Program-made: the position numbers and the translations under genes
Assembly: GCF_002836745.1 (NCBI RefSeq)
Contig: NZ_PJAR01000038.1
Span: forward strand, 62,001-126,000
From: Glaciecola sp. 33A
Lineage (GTDB): Bacteria > Pseudomonadota > Gammaproteobacteria > Enterobacterales > Alteromonadaceae
Reading direction: 5' to 3'
DNA length: 64,000 nucleotides
Shown here: piece after piece, positions 38,352 through 47,418 of the stretch
How the letters are laid out: each line of letters opens with the position of its first letter
Position numbering within the stretch: position 1 is the first letter of the stretch
Notes under the pieces: generated by a model
Told to the model about the DNA's origin: nothing
The model's database searches: none
Seen by the model: only the letters and a program-made list of their open reading frames with translations

Positions 38352-38600
38352 ATGGTTACTATTCGCTTACAGCGTGGTGGCGCAAAGAAGCGTCCATTTT
38401 ATCAAGTAGTTGTTGCAGACAGTCGTCGTGCACGCAACGGTAAATTCATCGAAAACTTGGGTTTCTTCAATCCAACTGCTCAAGGTCAAGCTGAACGTTT
38501 ACGTTTAGACCTAGCGCGTGTTGAGTATTGGGTAGGCGTAGGGGCAGGTGTTTCTGACCGCGTAGCTCGCTTGGTAAAAGATTCAAAAGTTGCTGCTTAG
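38352..38600 (+). CDS. rpsP: 30S ribosomal protein S16
   Basis: The 82-residue protein starts [20 protein letters not shown] and has the [13 protein letters not shown] motif, both diagnostic of bS16. It begins the rpsP-rimM-trmD-rplS operon, the order seen in E. coli, and has its own strong -10 upstream. Confidence 0.98.
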   Translation: MVTIRLQRGGAKKRPFYQVVVADSRRARNGKFIENLGFFNPTAQGQAERLRLDLARVEYWVGVGAGVSDRVARLVKDSKVAA

Positions 38601-38632
38601 TAGCGCTTTTTTATTAGTCATTTGAGGTAAAG

Positions 38633-39163
38633 ATGAGTTCAGCGTCTGACACAATTATTGTTGGCAAAATCGGCGCTCCTTATGGGGTTAAAGGTTGGGT
38701 CAAAATAAACAGCTTTACACAAGTGACAAAAGATATATTTGGTTATGCACCTTGGCAGTTAAACGGCAACGGTTGCGATAATCAAGAGATACAAATTGAC
38801 GAGTGGCGAGCACACGGTAATGGTCTGGTTGCTAAGTTAGTTGGAATTGAATCAAGAGAAGATGTTGAGCAAATTAAAAATGCTGAGATATCGGTTCCTA
38901 CTTCAGTTTTGCCTGAGTTAGAGGAAGATTTTTATTGGAAAGATTTAATTGGTATGCAAGTTGTAACCGACAAAGGCTATGATTTGGGTGTCATTAAAGA
39001 CATGTTCGAAACAGGTGCAAACGATGTCATGCTTATAAAAGCTAGACATAACGATGCATTCGGTCAAAAAGAACGTTTGTTACCATTCTTACATGACCAA
39101 GTTGTGTTGAATGTTGATAAACAGGCTAAATCTATTACGGTGGACTGGGATCCAGGTTTTTAA
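38633..39163 (+). CDS. rimM: Ribosome maturation factor RimM
   Basis: RimM assists assembly of the 30S head and binds protein S19. The 176-residue protein has the N-terminal RimM barrel with [15 protein letters not shown] (about 10-24) and a C-terminal PRC-barrel (from about [11 protein letters not shown], near 100). It ends one base into the trmD start (TAATG), so the two are coupled. Confidence 0.96.
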   Translation: MSSASDTIIVGKIGAPYGVKGWVKINSFTQVTKDIFGYAPWQLNGNGCDNQEIQIDEWRAHGNGLVAKLVGIESREDVEQIKNAEISVPTSVLPELEEDFYWKDLIGMQVVTDKGYDLGVIKDMFETGANDVMLIKARHNDAFGQKERLLPFLHDQVVLNVDKQAKSITVDWDPGF

Positions 39164-39930
39164 TGAAACCTACCCAACGTTTCGGTGTAGTGACGCTTTT
39201 TCCTGAGATGTTTGAACCCTTCTTGAATCAAGGCGTGTTTGGCAGAGCAGTGAGAAACGGCATTATTAAGGTGGATATATTTAATCCTCGTGATTATACC
39301 ACCGACAAACATCGAACCGTTGATGACCGCCCTTATGGTGGTGGCCCTGGAATGCTGATGATGGTACAGCCATTAACTGACGCAATATCTGATGCAAAAA
39401 CTGCATTAGGTGAAAATAGCCTGGTTGTTTATTTAACACCACAAGGTAAAACGCTAAACCAGACAGCGGTTCAGTCTCTAACGCAGCTACCTAATATTAT
39501 ATTAGTGGCTGGGAGATACGAAGGCATTGACGAGCGCGTTATTAATGCATTAGTTGATCAGGAATGGTCAATTGGGGATTACGTCTTAAGTGGCGGCGAG
39601 CTGCCAGCAATGGTGTTGATGGATTCGGTATCGAGATTGTTGCCTGATGTATTAGGACATAGTCAATCAGCGGTGGAAGATTCTTTCACGAATGGTTTAC
39701 TAGATTGTCCGCATTATACTCGGCCCGAAGTGTTAAATGGTGAAGTTGTTCCGAGTGTGTTGCTAAGTGGCAATCATGAAAAAATTAGGCAGTGGCGACT
39801 CACAAAGTCTCTAAAAAGAACTTTGGAAAGACGCCCTGATTTACTAAATTACCTAGCTCTGACTGAGGAGCAACAAATAATTCTGTCCCAGCTAAAGTCT
39901 GGGCAGAAGTTGCAGCAGAATGACAGTTAA
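39163..39930 (+). CDS. trmD: tRNA (guanine-N1)-methyltransferase
   Basis: TrmD methylates G37 of tRNAs using S-adenosylmethionine. The 255-residue SPOUT protein has the trefoil-knot motifs [10 protein letters not shown] (about 117-126) and [18 protein letters not shown] (about 138-155), and the RPYGGGPGM segment. It overlaps rimM by one base and precedes rplS by 18. Confidence 0.97.
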   Translation: MKPTQRFGVVTLFPEMFEPFLNQGVFGRAVRNGIIKVDIFNPRDYTTDKHRTVDDRPYGGGPGMLMMVQPLTDAISDAKTALGENSLVVYLTPQGKTLNQTAVQSLTQLPNIILVAGRYEGIDERVINALVDQEWSIGDYVLSGGELPAMVLMDSVSRLLPDVLGHSQSAVEDSFTNGLLDCPHYTRPEVLNGEVVPSVLLSGNHEKIRQWRLTKSLKRTLERRPDLLNYLALTEEQQIILSQLKSGQKLQQNDS

Positions 39931-39948
39931 CTAGGATGAGAGGATCTG

Positions 39949-40308
39949 ATGAGTAAAGTAAGTCAAAATATCATCATGAAAATTGAGCAAGCACAGCTCA
40001 AAACTGATGTCCCGGCCTTTAGTCCGGGTGACACTGTAATTGTTAAAGTAAGAGTAAAAGAAGGCGAGAAAGAGCGTCTTCAGGCATACGAAGGCATAGT
40101 TATCGCTAAGCGTAACCGTGGTCTACACTCTGCTTTCACTGTACGTAAGATTTCTAGTGGTGAAGGTGTAGAGCGTGTGTTCCAAACTCACAGCCCAGCA
40201 ATTTCTTCTATTGAAGTGAAACGTCGTGGTGCTGTTCGTCGCGCTAAATTGTATTACTTGCGTGAGCGTTCAGGTAAGTCTGCACGTATCAAAGAAAAAC
40301 TTAACTAA
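39949..40308 (+). CDS. rplS: 50S ribosomal protein L19
   Basis: The 119-residue protein fits bL19, with [16 protein letters not shown] near residues 24-39, [14 protein letters not shown] and the C-terminal [15 protein letters not shown]. It is last in the operon and is followed by a strong terminator. Confidence 0.98.
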   Translation: MSKVSQNIIMKIEQAQLKTDVPAFSPGDTVIVKVRVKEGEKERLQAYEGIVIAKRNRGLHSAFTVRKISSGEGVERVFQTHSPAISSIEVKRRGAVRRAKLYYLRERSGKSARIKEKLN

Positions 40309-40336
40309 TTTTAATTTGGTGTTATCGTTAACATTC

Positions 40337-40366
40337 AAAAGCCCGCTTAATTGCGGGCTTTTTGTG
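40337..40366 (+). terminator. Terminator of the rpsP-rplS operon, bidirectional
   Basis: AAAAGCCCGC, a six-base loop and GCGGGCTTTTT form a perfect G+C-rich stem followed by T. A-rich bases on the other side let it also end the converging gene at 40367. Confidence 0.92.
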
Positions 40367-40855
40367 TCATGCAGCTTCTGTTTCCGTCGAGTAACTCGCC
40401 ATCACAATGTGTTTTCTGATGACCTTAAATGCCTGTAAATATTTACTATTGCGTTGATAACAGACGCTTTCTATGACATCACCGTCGTCATTGAGTAAGA
40501 AGGTAGAAAAGCGAACGCCATTTTTATAAGGCAAATATAAGCGATGAATGACAAACTTTGTTTCAGTATCGGCGTCGGCAATGATCATATACATACAAGG
40601 AGGTAAATTTACATAATCTAGTCTTTGATCTTGTCCATAAAGTATCAATGACTTCTGAAAAGTATTGTCTGAAAGTTGATTTTCACTATTGTTCAAGCAA
40701 ACGCCATAGCGCTGAACTAATTGATCAATGCCCTTAATTCCGCTCGATATTGTTTTTATTAATTGTCCTACATATCGTTCTGCACTGTTTTTCATCGCAT
40801 TCGAAAAGCCAGTGTTTACAGCAATATGTCTACTTAAATAATTAGATGTATTCAT
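40367..40855 (-). CDS. Protein of unknown function
   Basis: The ATG at 40855 is preferred, since GAGGTG lies six bases upstream; the product has 162 residues. No signal peptide or membrane segment is seen; a hydrophobic stretch PPCMYMIIADADTET lies near the middle, and the C-terminal half looks like a small alpha/beta domain. The family is not recognised. It converges on rplS and has a long noncoding region behind it. Confidence 0.6.
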   Translation of the reverse strand: MNTSNYLSRHIAVNTGFSNAMKNSAERYVGQLIKTISSGIKGIDQLVQRYGVCLNNSENQLSDNTFQKSLILYGQDQRLDYVNLPPCMYMIIADADTETKFVIHRLYLPYKNGVRFSTFLLNDDGDVIESVCYQRNSKYLQAFKVIRKHIVMASYSTETEAA

Positions 40856-40962
40856 TTGTATCACCTCAATATGATTATACATGTTTATATGTACAGTATA
40901 TGTCTGGGTGAAAATTAGTCAATAATTTATTTCAAATATCTACACTTTTTAACCCAATAGTA

Positions 40963-40992
40963 TTGTAAGTACTATAATTGTAAGTGCTATAA
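40963..40992 (+). repeat. Adjacent 15-base direct repeats
   Basis: TTGTAAGTACTATAA (40963-40977) is followed at once by TTGTAAGTGCTATAA (40978-40992), 14 of 15 bases identical. Each copy also contains a -10-like TATAA. It lies about 110 bases upstream of the 162-residue gene start and about 960 before the Rho-like start, and could be an operator for either side. Confidence 0.75.
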
Positions 40993-41023
40993 GAGAACGC
41001 TAACGATACTATTTATCTTGTTA

Positions 41024-41081
41024 CTACGTTGTTTGTTGCACTTTTGCTGATGTTTTCAGCACACCTTGTATAACAACGTAG
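41024..41081 (+). ncRNA. Candidate structured RNA or operator (10-base inverted repeat)
   Basis: CTACGTTGTT (41024-41033) and AACAACGTAG (41072-41081) are perfect complements. Inside, TGCTGA and TCAGCA (41045-41050, 41056-41061) form a second stem with a TGTTT loop. Whether it is transcribed is unknown, so the RNA label is tentative. Confidence 0.3.
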
Positions 41082-41955
41082 ATTTTAAGTATGTATAAAT
41101 ATAGATAGGGCTTTGTCAGTATTCGGTGTACCGTGTTTTACCTTAATTAATCCTAGTGCCTTAACGCACATTAAAAATGCTCATTACGAAAAACTCAGTC
41201 GTATACGTAAGCATCATTTGCTCACTTTTTTTGGTATCATGCTCAAAAAGGCCTAGACGTAGTCAATATAAACTACCGATTAAAACAAGGAATTGCGACA
41301 GCAGCCGTTGATTTTTCCTTCTGAAGGTTACGCGATCGAAGGTGTTTTTTCAGCTTCACGGTGCTTTTTATTTAAATGGCTGTCACATATTTTAGACCAG
41401 TCATAAAATACCTTTTTATCAACGAAAAGCATAAGCTTCAATTATACACTACACGCATTTATTTACTTAAGGTTGCCAACGACTTAAGACTGCAAAAGCG
41501 AACAGTTTAATTAGTAATGGCTTGTTGAATAATAATAATGTAGCGTTATAATCACGTTTCTTGTTATCCTAACGTAATACGCGCTAGTGCTCGACACCCT
41601 AAAAGATCAGCAACAAATGAGAATGTGACCTTTTGCCGCAACATTCGTTTTTAGAAAAATGGACTCTTCTTGGAAAATAATTTATTCTCACGGATCTGCA
41701 GTATTAATGCTGGTAGTAGTTGAACCAACTGCCACTTAATAAATACCTAGCCGATAACAGCGTAAAACGTTAATTGCTAGTAACAACCTATTTATGAGCG
41801 TCCTCGCGGACTCTTTATCTGTGCTGTATTGACTCACTTCAGTGCTAAAACCACATAACTGACATATGCCGAATGTGCGTGTGTAATATATGCTAAGCGT
41901 GAGACTACGTAAAAAGTGTCAACCAATTAATCCTCTAGACCTAAAAAGCGATATC

Positions 41956-42930
41956 ATGACAAGAAAAATATTATCTTTGAATCTGAAAAAGAAGAATGAC
42001 TCTCAACAAGCAGACGGGGAGGCCAAGGATGCACCTCATGGTGACCCACAAAAGCGTTTCCTAAACGGCGTAGCAGTAAATCCTTCCCAGTGTATTCGGA
42101 TGGAATTAGGTTCTCAGGAACTTAGTATGCGAGCAATGGATTTAATTACACCAATCGGAATGGGCCAGCGTGGGTTGATTGTTGCTCCTCCCGGTTGCGG
42201 CAAAACCACCTTGTTAAAACACATTTGTCAGGCCGTTGGGACGGCTTATCCTGAGATAAAACTTTACGCGTTACTAGTTGATGAACGACCGGAAGAAGTA
42301 ACTGATTTTAAGCGCAGCGTTCCGGCTGAAGTTCACGCCTCATCTACTGATGAAACCTATGACCATCATGTGCGTATTGCTAATAATCTACTTCAAAAAG
42401 CCCGTAAGGAAGCAGGCGAAGGTCATGATGTTATGATCCTCATTGATTCTCTCACTAGGCTGACACGAGTGCACAATGCAGAGCGAAAAAGCAGTGGTCG
42501 CACAATGTCGGGCGGGCTTGATGCTAGAGCGATGGAAATTCCACGAAAACTGTTTGGCGCAGCTAGAAAGATCGAGAATGGTGGGTCGCTTACCATTTTG
42601 GCGACTATACTGGTGGATACTGGCAGCCGAATGGACCAGGTCATATTTGAGGAATTCAAAGGCACGGGTAATATGGAAATCGTGTTATCACAAGAGATTG
42701 CCAATCAGCGTATTTTCCCTGCGCTGGATGTCGCCAAAAGCAGTACGCGCCGCGAAGAGCTTCTTCTTAATCCCAAAGATGTTGAAAACATAAGACTGTT
42801 GCGCAGAGGACTGAGTAATCTTAAACCAATAGACAGCGCAAAGAAAATGGTTGAGCTATTGGAGAAGCACCCAACAAATGAAGGGCTTCTAAATCGGTTT
42901 CTTAAACCTGAAGAGTTAATTAAGGAGTAA
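41956..42930 (+). CDS. Rho-like ATPase lacking the N-terminal RNA-binding domain
   Basis: The product (324 residues from the ATG at 41956; a frame from 41890 adds 22) aligns with the C-terminal two thirds of transcription terminator Rho. It has P-loop APPGCGKT (77-84; the usual APPKAGKT lysine is Gly), DERPEEVT (109-116), Walker B ILIDSLTR (161-168), Q-loop SGRTMSGGLDA (180-190), R-loop EEFKGTGNME (232-241) and the arginine finger in SSTRREELL (R265). Normal Rho has about 420 residues with a helical and an OB-fold primary RNA-binding domain; here only a basic/acidic tail of about 45 residues stands before the motor. The standard rho is expected elsewhere in the genome, so this is probably a paralog. 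It overlaps the DUF2059 gene tail to tail by 15 bases. Confidence 0.85.
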   Translation: MTRKILSLNLKKKNDSQQADGEAKDAPHGDPQKRFLNGVAVNPSQCIRMELGSQELSMRAMDLITPIGMGQRGLIVAPPGCGKTTLLKHICQAVGTAYPEIKLYALLVDERPEEVTDFKRSVPAEVHASSTDETYDHHVRIANNLLQKARKEAGEGHDVMILIDSLTRLTRVHNAERKSSGRTMSGGLDARAMEIPRKLFGAARKIENGGSLTILATILVDTGSRMDQVIFEEFKGTGNMEIVLSQEIANQRIFPALDVAKSSTRREELLLNPKDVENIRLLRRGLSNLKPIDSAKKMVELLEKHPTNEGLLNRFLKPEELIKE

Positions 42931-43494
42931 TTTTTTATAACTAAACGCCATCAAACAAGCTAATGACGAGTAGTTTATATAAATACTTTCTGACGAGTTA
43001 CTATTATCTCGTAATTCCTGACGTTCCTGCAGTTTGCGCTCAGTCAGTGCTTGTATTTTTGGCAGCGCTTTTTGCGCCATTGCTTGGCCAAGCTTCATCG
43101 ATTCCTGCATAACAACTGGCATTGTTCGCAATACCGACTGCCCGGTAGGTGACTTATAGAAAATGAGCATGTCAGCTATTTCACTTTCTGTAAAATTTTG
43201 CAGATAAATTTGTTTTAAATCGACTTTCATCGCCTGCCAACTCATTTCTTTTTTCATGATATTGGTCATTTGCTCTCGATACTTTTGATTAATAGCTAAC
43301 TCCTCGGGTGAAATATCGACATCTTTTTCAACCTCATTATATATACTTTGCATTTGGTCGTACATGGTTTCGACCATCGAGTCCATGTCCATTAGTTCAA
43401 ATAACTCATCGAGGTTATCGGCCTCTTTATTGTTCTGAGCGCTGACTGTGAATGCGAAAACCAGGGCTAAAGCAACTAATATTTTTTTCATCAT
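42916..43494 (-). CDS. DUF2059 secreted protein
   Basis: The 192-residue protein has a signal peptide (cleavage likely after VSA, residue 19) and a helical DUF2059 domain with the hallmark FTESEIADMLIFYKSPTGQS (about 106-125). AAGG precedes the start. The last 25 residues after the domain are hydrophobic and unlike the rest, and the final codons overlap the end of the Rho-like gene, so the tail may be a recent extension through a lost stop. DUF2059 proteins are periplasmic and of unknown function. Confidence 0.82.
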   Translation of the reverse strand: MMKKILVALALVFAFTVSAQNNKEADNLDELFELMDMDSMVETMYDQMQSIYNEVEKDVDISPEELAINQKYREQMTNIMKKEMSWQAMKVDLKQIYLQNFTESEIADMLIFYKSPTGQSVLRTMPVVMQESMKLGQAMAQKALPKIQALTERKLQERQELRDNSNSSESIYINYSSLACLMAFSYKKLLLN

Positions 43495-43698
43495 TTATAT
43501 CCTTATATTGATTGTTGACACGGCGTTCAGCAAACATACTGCGCCGAAAAAATAGCCTAGCTCAGATTACAACCGATAATCAAGTTAAATAAATGTCCGC
43601 TTATTCAAAGGAATTAAAAAAACAATTAAAAAATAATTAAAAAACGTTTAGTATGCTTATTAGCGTGGTCAATCTTAAAATTCAAGGATCGAATCTAC

Positions 43699-44934
43699 AT
43701 GAAGCACTTAAAAATAATTACATGTCTAATATTTTCCTCTATTTTGTCATTCGGCGCAAATGCAGCAGACCTTATAAATATAAAAGATTTTCCAGATTGG
43801 TTTCAAGAAGCAATGACGCGAGAAAGCGAACTGAAAGAAATGTCCAATCTTGAAATCAAGCAATACAATGTGAATTCTGAAGTGAAAGGGGAGTTTACGC
43901 TGGTCAGTGACAGTGATGGCGTGCGATATTACACTATTGATATTGGCAGTGCTTCACCTATTCAATGTTATGTTTTTACTGATTTTGATGGCCCGGCTAA
44001 CTCTCTTTATTCGGTCGTTGAATATAGTTTATCTAGCGCAGAGACGTTGAACAAAAAGTCACTGACGGGGAAATCTAATTATTCCCTTAATAGCGGGGTT
44101 ATTGAAAATACGCCATATTTGTCGCTAGATATCCTATACAACTTGGGTGAAGGCAAAGAAACAGTATCTGGTATTCTAAAAGGTATGTCTGCGCAAACTA
44201 ATCAGAGCTTGCAGCTTTGTATTCATAATGAAGTTGGCTACCGACAGACTTTTTTCAATGTATTTGAATCATTTGTTCAGGCTTTTTTGGACAATCAAAC
44301 CAATCCGAATTTTTTTGAAGCACTCTATCAATTAACTATCAATGAAGTACCTATGGGTTATATGCGAGAGCGCTACGCAAAAGATGCAGATGGCGACATA
44401 GGCATTACCAACAACTCAGCGATATTGATACCGGTTGATGCTAGCTCGATTGCGCGCAACGACACGGTATCTACATCTTGGAGTAGGCCGGATGGTTCTC
44501 TTATTAATGCCTCAGAGTACACTCTCAAAAATGGTGTGAAGAATTCGCAATTTTGGTTAGAGGATAAAGATGGAGTTTGGCACGTTAAGGGCGAGCTTCA
44601 GGGCAAACCAATACAGACAACACTTGAGCATAGTGGCTGGTTATTATCGGGTTTCGGTAGCTATCTTGAACTCGATATTTTACGCAAGTCTGAAGATAAC
44701 TCGGACAAATTTCACATGTGGGCGCCAAGCGCTGATCCGACATCGGCGCTTCCTGTTGTGCTGAGTAAACTTAATGATGACACCAATGCAAATTTTGAGA
44801 TTGATATGGGAGCCATTGTTATGAAGTTTTTGGCGGATGAGAAAGGCGTTTTTCAAAAAGGCACAATTGCACAGGGGCCTATTTTGATGAAAGTGGAGTT
44901 GATCTACTCGCAAGGTGAACCTAGCTTACAATGA
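43699..44934 (+). CDS. Secreted protein of unknown function, partner of a transglutaminase
   Basis: The 411-residue protein has a signal peptide (cleavage likely after ANA, residue 22) and a long soluble, beta-rich exported part; no membrane anchor or known domain was recognised. AAGGA lies upstream of the ATG. Its stop overlaps the start of the transglutaminase gene (ATGA), so the two products are made together and are likely to act together in the periplasm. Confidence 0.7.
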   Translation: MKHLKIITCLIFSSILSFGANAADLINIKDFPDWFQEAMTRESELKEMSNLEIKQYNVNSEVKGEFTLVSDSDGVRYYTIDIGSASPIQCYVFTDFDGPANSLYSVVEYSLSSAETLNKKSLTGKSNYSLNSGVIENTPYLSLDILYNLGEGKETVSGILKGMSAQTNQSLQLCIHNEVGYRQTFFNVFESFVQAFLDNQTNPNFFEALYQLTINEVPMGYMRERYAKDADGDIGITNNSAILIPVDASSIARNDTVSTSWSRPDGSLINASEYTLKNGVKNSQFWLEDKDGVWHVKGELQGKPIQTTLEHSGWLLSGFGSYLELDILRKSEDNSDKFHMWAPSADPTSALPVVLSKLNDDTNANFEIDMGAIVMKFLADEKGVFQKGTIAQGPILMKVELIYSQGEPSLQ

Positions 44935-45710
44935 GAATAATAGCTGTTTGGCTGGCGTTATCATTTTTTACTCATGTAAATGCCCAGAGCGTGCCATCCA
45001 TTGCGCAATTTGACATTACTCTAGAAGCCAATCAAACGCTTCCCTTAGGTGATAAAATTAGCTTTCAAATAAGCACATCAAATCCGTTAGCAATAAGCGA
45101 AAAATTGCACAATTGGCCTGCTATAAAGACCCAGATCATTGATAGTAATAAGTTACTTATTGAGATGAGCGAGCGACCAACTTTCTCTGGTAAAGTCAGC
45201 CCCAAATACTTGCTCGACAGCTTTGTTATTGATGTCAGCGAAAAAAGTACAACAGAATTTGCGGCTGGTTTTATTAATAGCAATCATTTGCCGTTAGAAT
45301 TACCAACATTAGTAGCCTATGTCGCTGAGTATATTAACCAACCCACTTATATCAATGGTTTCAATATTGCCTCAGTTGTGGCCACGCAGCGCAGCGGCGA
45401 TTGCACTGAATACGCAGTGCTACTCACCGCGCTTGCAAGGTCTGTGGGACTGTCCGCAAGAGTCATAATTGGCACTGTCATCATCGAAGAAAAAGAAAAA
45501 ATAAGTGCATTTGGTCACGCATGGGTAGAGGTTTGGCACAACGAACAATGGAATATTCTGGATGCGGCTCTGTATAAATCACGAGCGCTAAAACATTTTT
45601 ACTTGCCGGCATCTGAACTTGAAAACGAAGGTCCCGGATTCACTATGTCGCTGGCAAAGGCGACCACTTTGTTACCTAATAAAATAAGAGGACTTCGGAA
45701 TGCCAACTGA
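44931..45710 (+). CDS. Secreted transglutaminase-like protein
   Basis: The 259-residue protein has a short signal peptide (ending near HVNAQ) and a transglutaminase-like core with the full triad: cysteine in SGDCTEYAVLL (near 160), histidine in FGHAWVEVW (near 199) and aspartate in ILDAALY (near 215). Bacterial members of this fold usually act as periplasmic cysteine proteases or amidases. It is translationally coupled to the unknown secreted protein upstream, a possible substrate or partner. Confidence 0.82.
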   Translation: MRIIAVWLALSFFTHVNAQSVPSIAQFDITLEANQTLPLGDKISFQISTSNPLAISEKLHNWPAIKTQIIDSNKLLIEMSERPTFSGKVSPKYLLDSFVIDVSEKSTTEFAAGFINSNHLPLELPTLVAYVAEYINQPTYINGFNIASVVATQRSGDCTEYAVLLTALARSVGLSARVIIGTVIIEEKEKISAFGHAWVEVWHNEQWNILDAALYKSRALKHFYLPASELENEGPGFTMSLAKATTLLPNKIRGLRNAN

Positions 45711-45879
45711 TAATCGGTTGCGTATCCGAGTCAACCTAAGATGACTTAAATCGCCGAAAACATAAATAACTGGCGGACCGTATGTGATGAGCGTATAAAA
45801 ATGCGCGCATAAATTTGATAGTAGGCTAACTTGGTAGCTGATTGGACACTACCATAATACAATGATAATGGAGACACCT

Positions 45880-47418
45880 ATGCAACAAGTATCCTCTAGT
45901 TGGGTTACCCGTGCACTTGATAAAGTTGAGCGAGTAGGTAATAAGTTACCGGACCCGGCTATCATTTTCTTTATCTGTTTAGTGGTTATTTGGATATGTT
46001 CGGCCATATTTTCTCAAATGACCTTCGATGCTTTAGACCCTCGTACAGGGGAAGCAATTGAAGTGAAAAACTTATTAACTGGTGCGGCGATAGCTGATTT
46101 CTTAAGTCGCATGGTTAGCATCTTTACGGGTTTTGCACCACTGGGTGTGGTACTTGTTGCCATGCTGGGTGTTGGCGTTGCAGAGCACAGTGGTTTTATT
46201 AGCGCGGGCTTAAAACGCATGCTAGATTCAACGCCTAAAACACTCCTGACGCCGATGGTTGTGCTGATCGCTATTATCAGTCATACCGCCACAGACGCAG
46301 GTTATGTGCTGGTGATCCCATTAGCTGGCGTCATCTTTTATGCCATGGGCAGACATCCTCTTGCCGGTATTGCAGCTGCATTCGCCGGTGTGAGTGGTGG
46401 TTTTTGCGCTAACTTTATCCCATCAGCAATAGACCCCTTGCTACAATCGTTTACCCAAGCGGCTGCGCAAATCATCGATCCAGACATTCAAATAAATCCA
46501 CTAAACAATTGGTTTTTTAATTCTGCATCAACACTGCTAATTGTCGGTATCGGTTGGTATATAACAGATAAGGTTGTTGAGCCACGTTTACAAAATGTAG
46601 AAGTGGATGGCGATCCTAACGAAATTCCTCGATTTGATGAACTATCGGTTAAACAAACTAAAGCGCTTCGCGCAGCAAGCTTGGTTATGTTACTTGGCAT
46701 CATTACATTAGTCCTGGTGCTTATACCAGAGACATCGCCAATGCGCGACGTTGATGGCCAGCTGACAACCTTTTCAGCACCCATTATGCAATCAATTGTG
46801 CCGTTAATTTTCCTGCTTTTCTTATTACCTGGTGTGGTGTATGGCTTTATGTCCGGTACCTACACTTCGACTAAAGATATGATCGATAGCATGACCAAAG
46901 CAATGCAAGGAATGAGTTATTATATTGTTATGGCTTTTTTCTGCGCGTTATTTATTGATGCTTTTGGTAAGTCAAACTTGGGTGCGTTGATGGCGATCAA
47001 TGGCGCTGAGTTTCTTAAAGGAATGGCGTTACCACCAATGATAACCATCGTAGGTATTATATTATTAACTGCTTTTGTGAATTTATTCGTTGGTTCATCA
47101 TCCGCTAAATGGGCATTGTTAGGGCCGATTTTTGTACCCATGTTAATGCAATTAGGAATTTCGCCTGACTTAACTCAAGCAGCCTATCGTTTAGGTGATT
47201 CATCTTCGAATATTATCACCCCGCTTATGCCTTACTTTCCATTGGTAGTGGTGTACTGTCAACGTTATGTAAAATCAACCGGTATTGGAACCTTACTCTC
47301 ATTAATGTTGCCATTTAGTATTACCATACTCATTGCTTGGACCATTTTCTTGCTAATATATTGGGCATTAGGTATTCCATTAGGTATTCAATCTAGTTAT
47401 GTTTACCCTGCAGGATAA
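45880..47418 (+). CDS. AbgT family transporter
   Basis: The 512-residue inner-membrane protein with about 11 to 13 segments follows E. coli AbgT (p-aminobenzoyl-glutamate uptake) along its length, for example DPRTG-like start region, GFAPLGVVLVAMLGVGVAE, SHTATDAGYVLVIPLAG, LFVGSSSAKWALLGPIFVPM and the C-terminal MPYFPLVVVYCQRY. Other family members (MtrF, YdaH) export sulfonamides or p-aminobenzoate, so direction is uncertain. GGAG seven bases before the ATG at 45880 decides this start over 45862. Confidence 0.88.
   Translation: MQQVSSSWVTRALDKVERVGNKLPDPAIIFFICLVVIWICSAIFSQMTFDALDPRTGEAIEVKNLLTGAAIADFLSRMVSIFTGFAPLGVVLVAMLGVGVAEHSGFISAGLKRMLDSTPKTLLTPMVVLIAIISHTATDAGYVLVIPLAGVIFYAMGRHPLAGIAAAFAGVSGGFCANFIPSAIDPLLQSFTQAAAQIIDPDIQINPLNNWFFNSASTLLIVGIGWYITDKVVEPRLQNVEVDGDPNEIPRFDELSVKQTKALRAASLVMLLGIITLVLVLIPETSPMRDVDGQLTTFSAPIMQSIVPLIFLLFLLPGVVYGFMSGTYTSTKDMIDSMTKAMQGMSYYIVMAFFCALFIDAFGKSNLGALMAINGAEFLKGMALPPMITIVGIILLTAFVNLFVGSSSAKWALLGPIFVPMLMQLGISPDLTQAAYRLGDSSSNIITPLMPYFPLVVVYCQRYVKSTGIGTLLSLMLPFSITILIAWTIFLLIYWALGIPLGIQSSYVYPAG

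Larger units (their letters stand above)
40856..41955. other. 1.1-kb noncoding region upstream of the Rho-like gene
   Basis: This is the longest gene-free stretch of the window. It contains tandem 15-base repeats (40963-40992), a 10-base perfect inverted repeat (41024-41081) and several shorter hairpins, for example GTCC-TCGC-GGAC near 41800. Only short open frames are present, the best being 26 codons at 41659-41739 without a good ribosome site. No tRNA was recognised. It may hold a long mRNA leader, a small RNA or a decayed gene. Confidence 0.5.

Noticed and set aside
41659-41739. 26-codon open frame as a leader peptide of the Rho-like gene
   Set aside because: Ribosome site is poor and there is no similarity to the known rho leader peptide as far as can be judged by eye.
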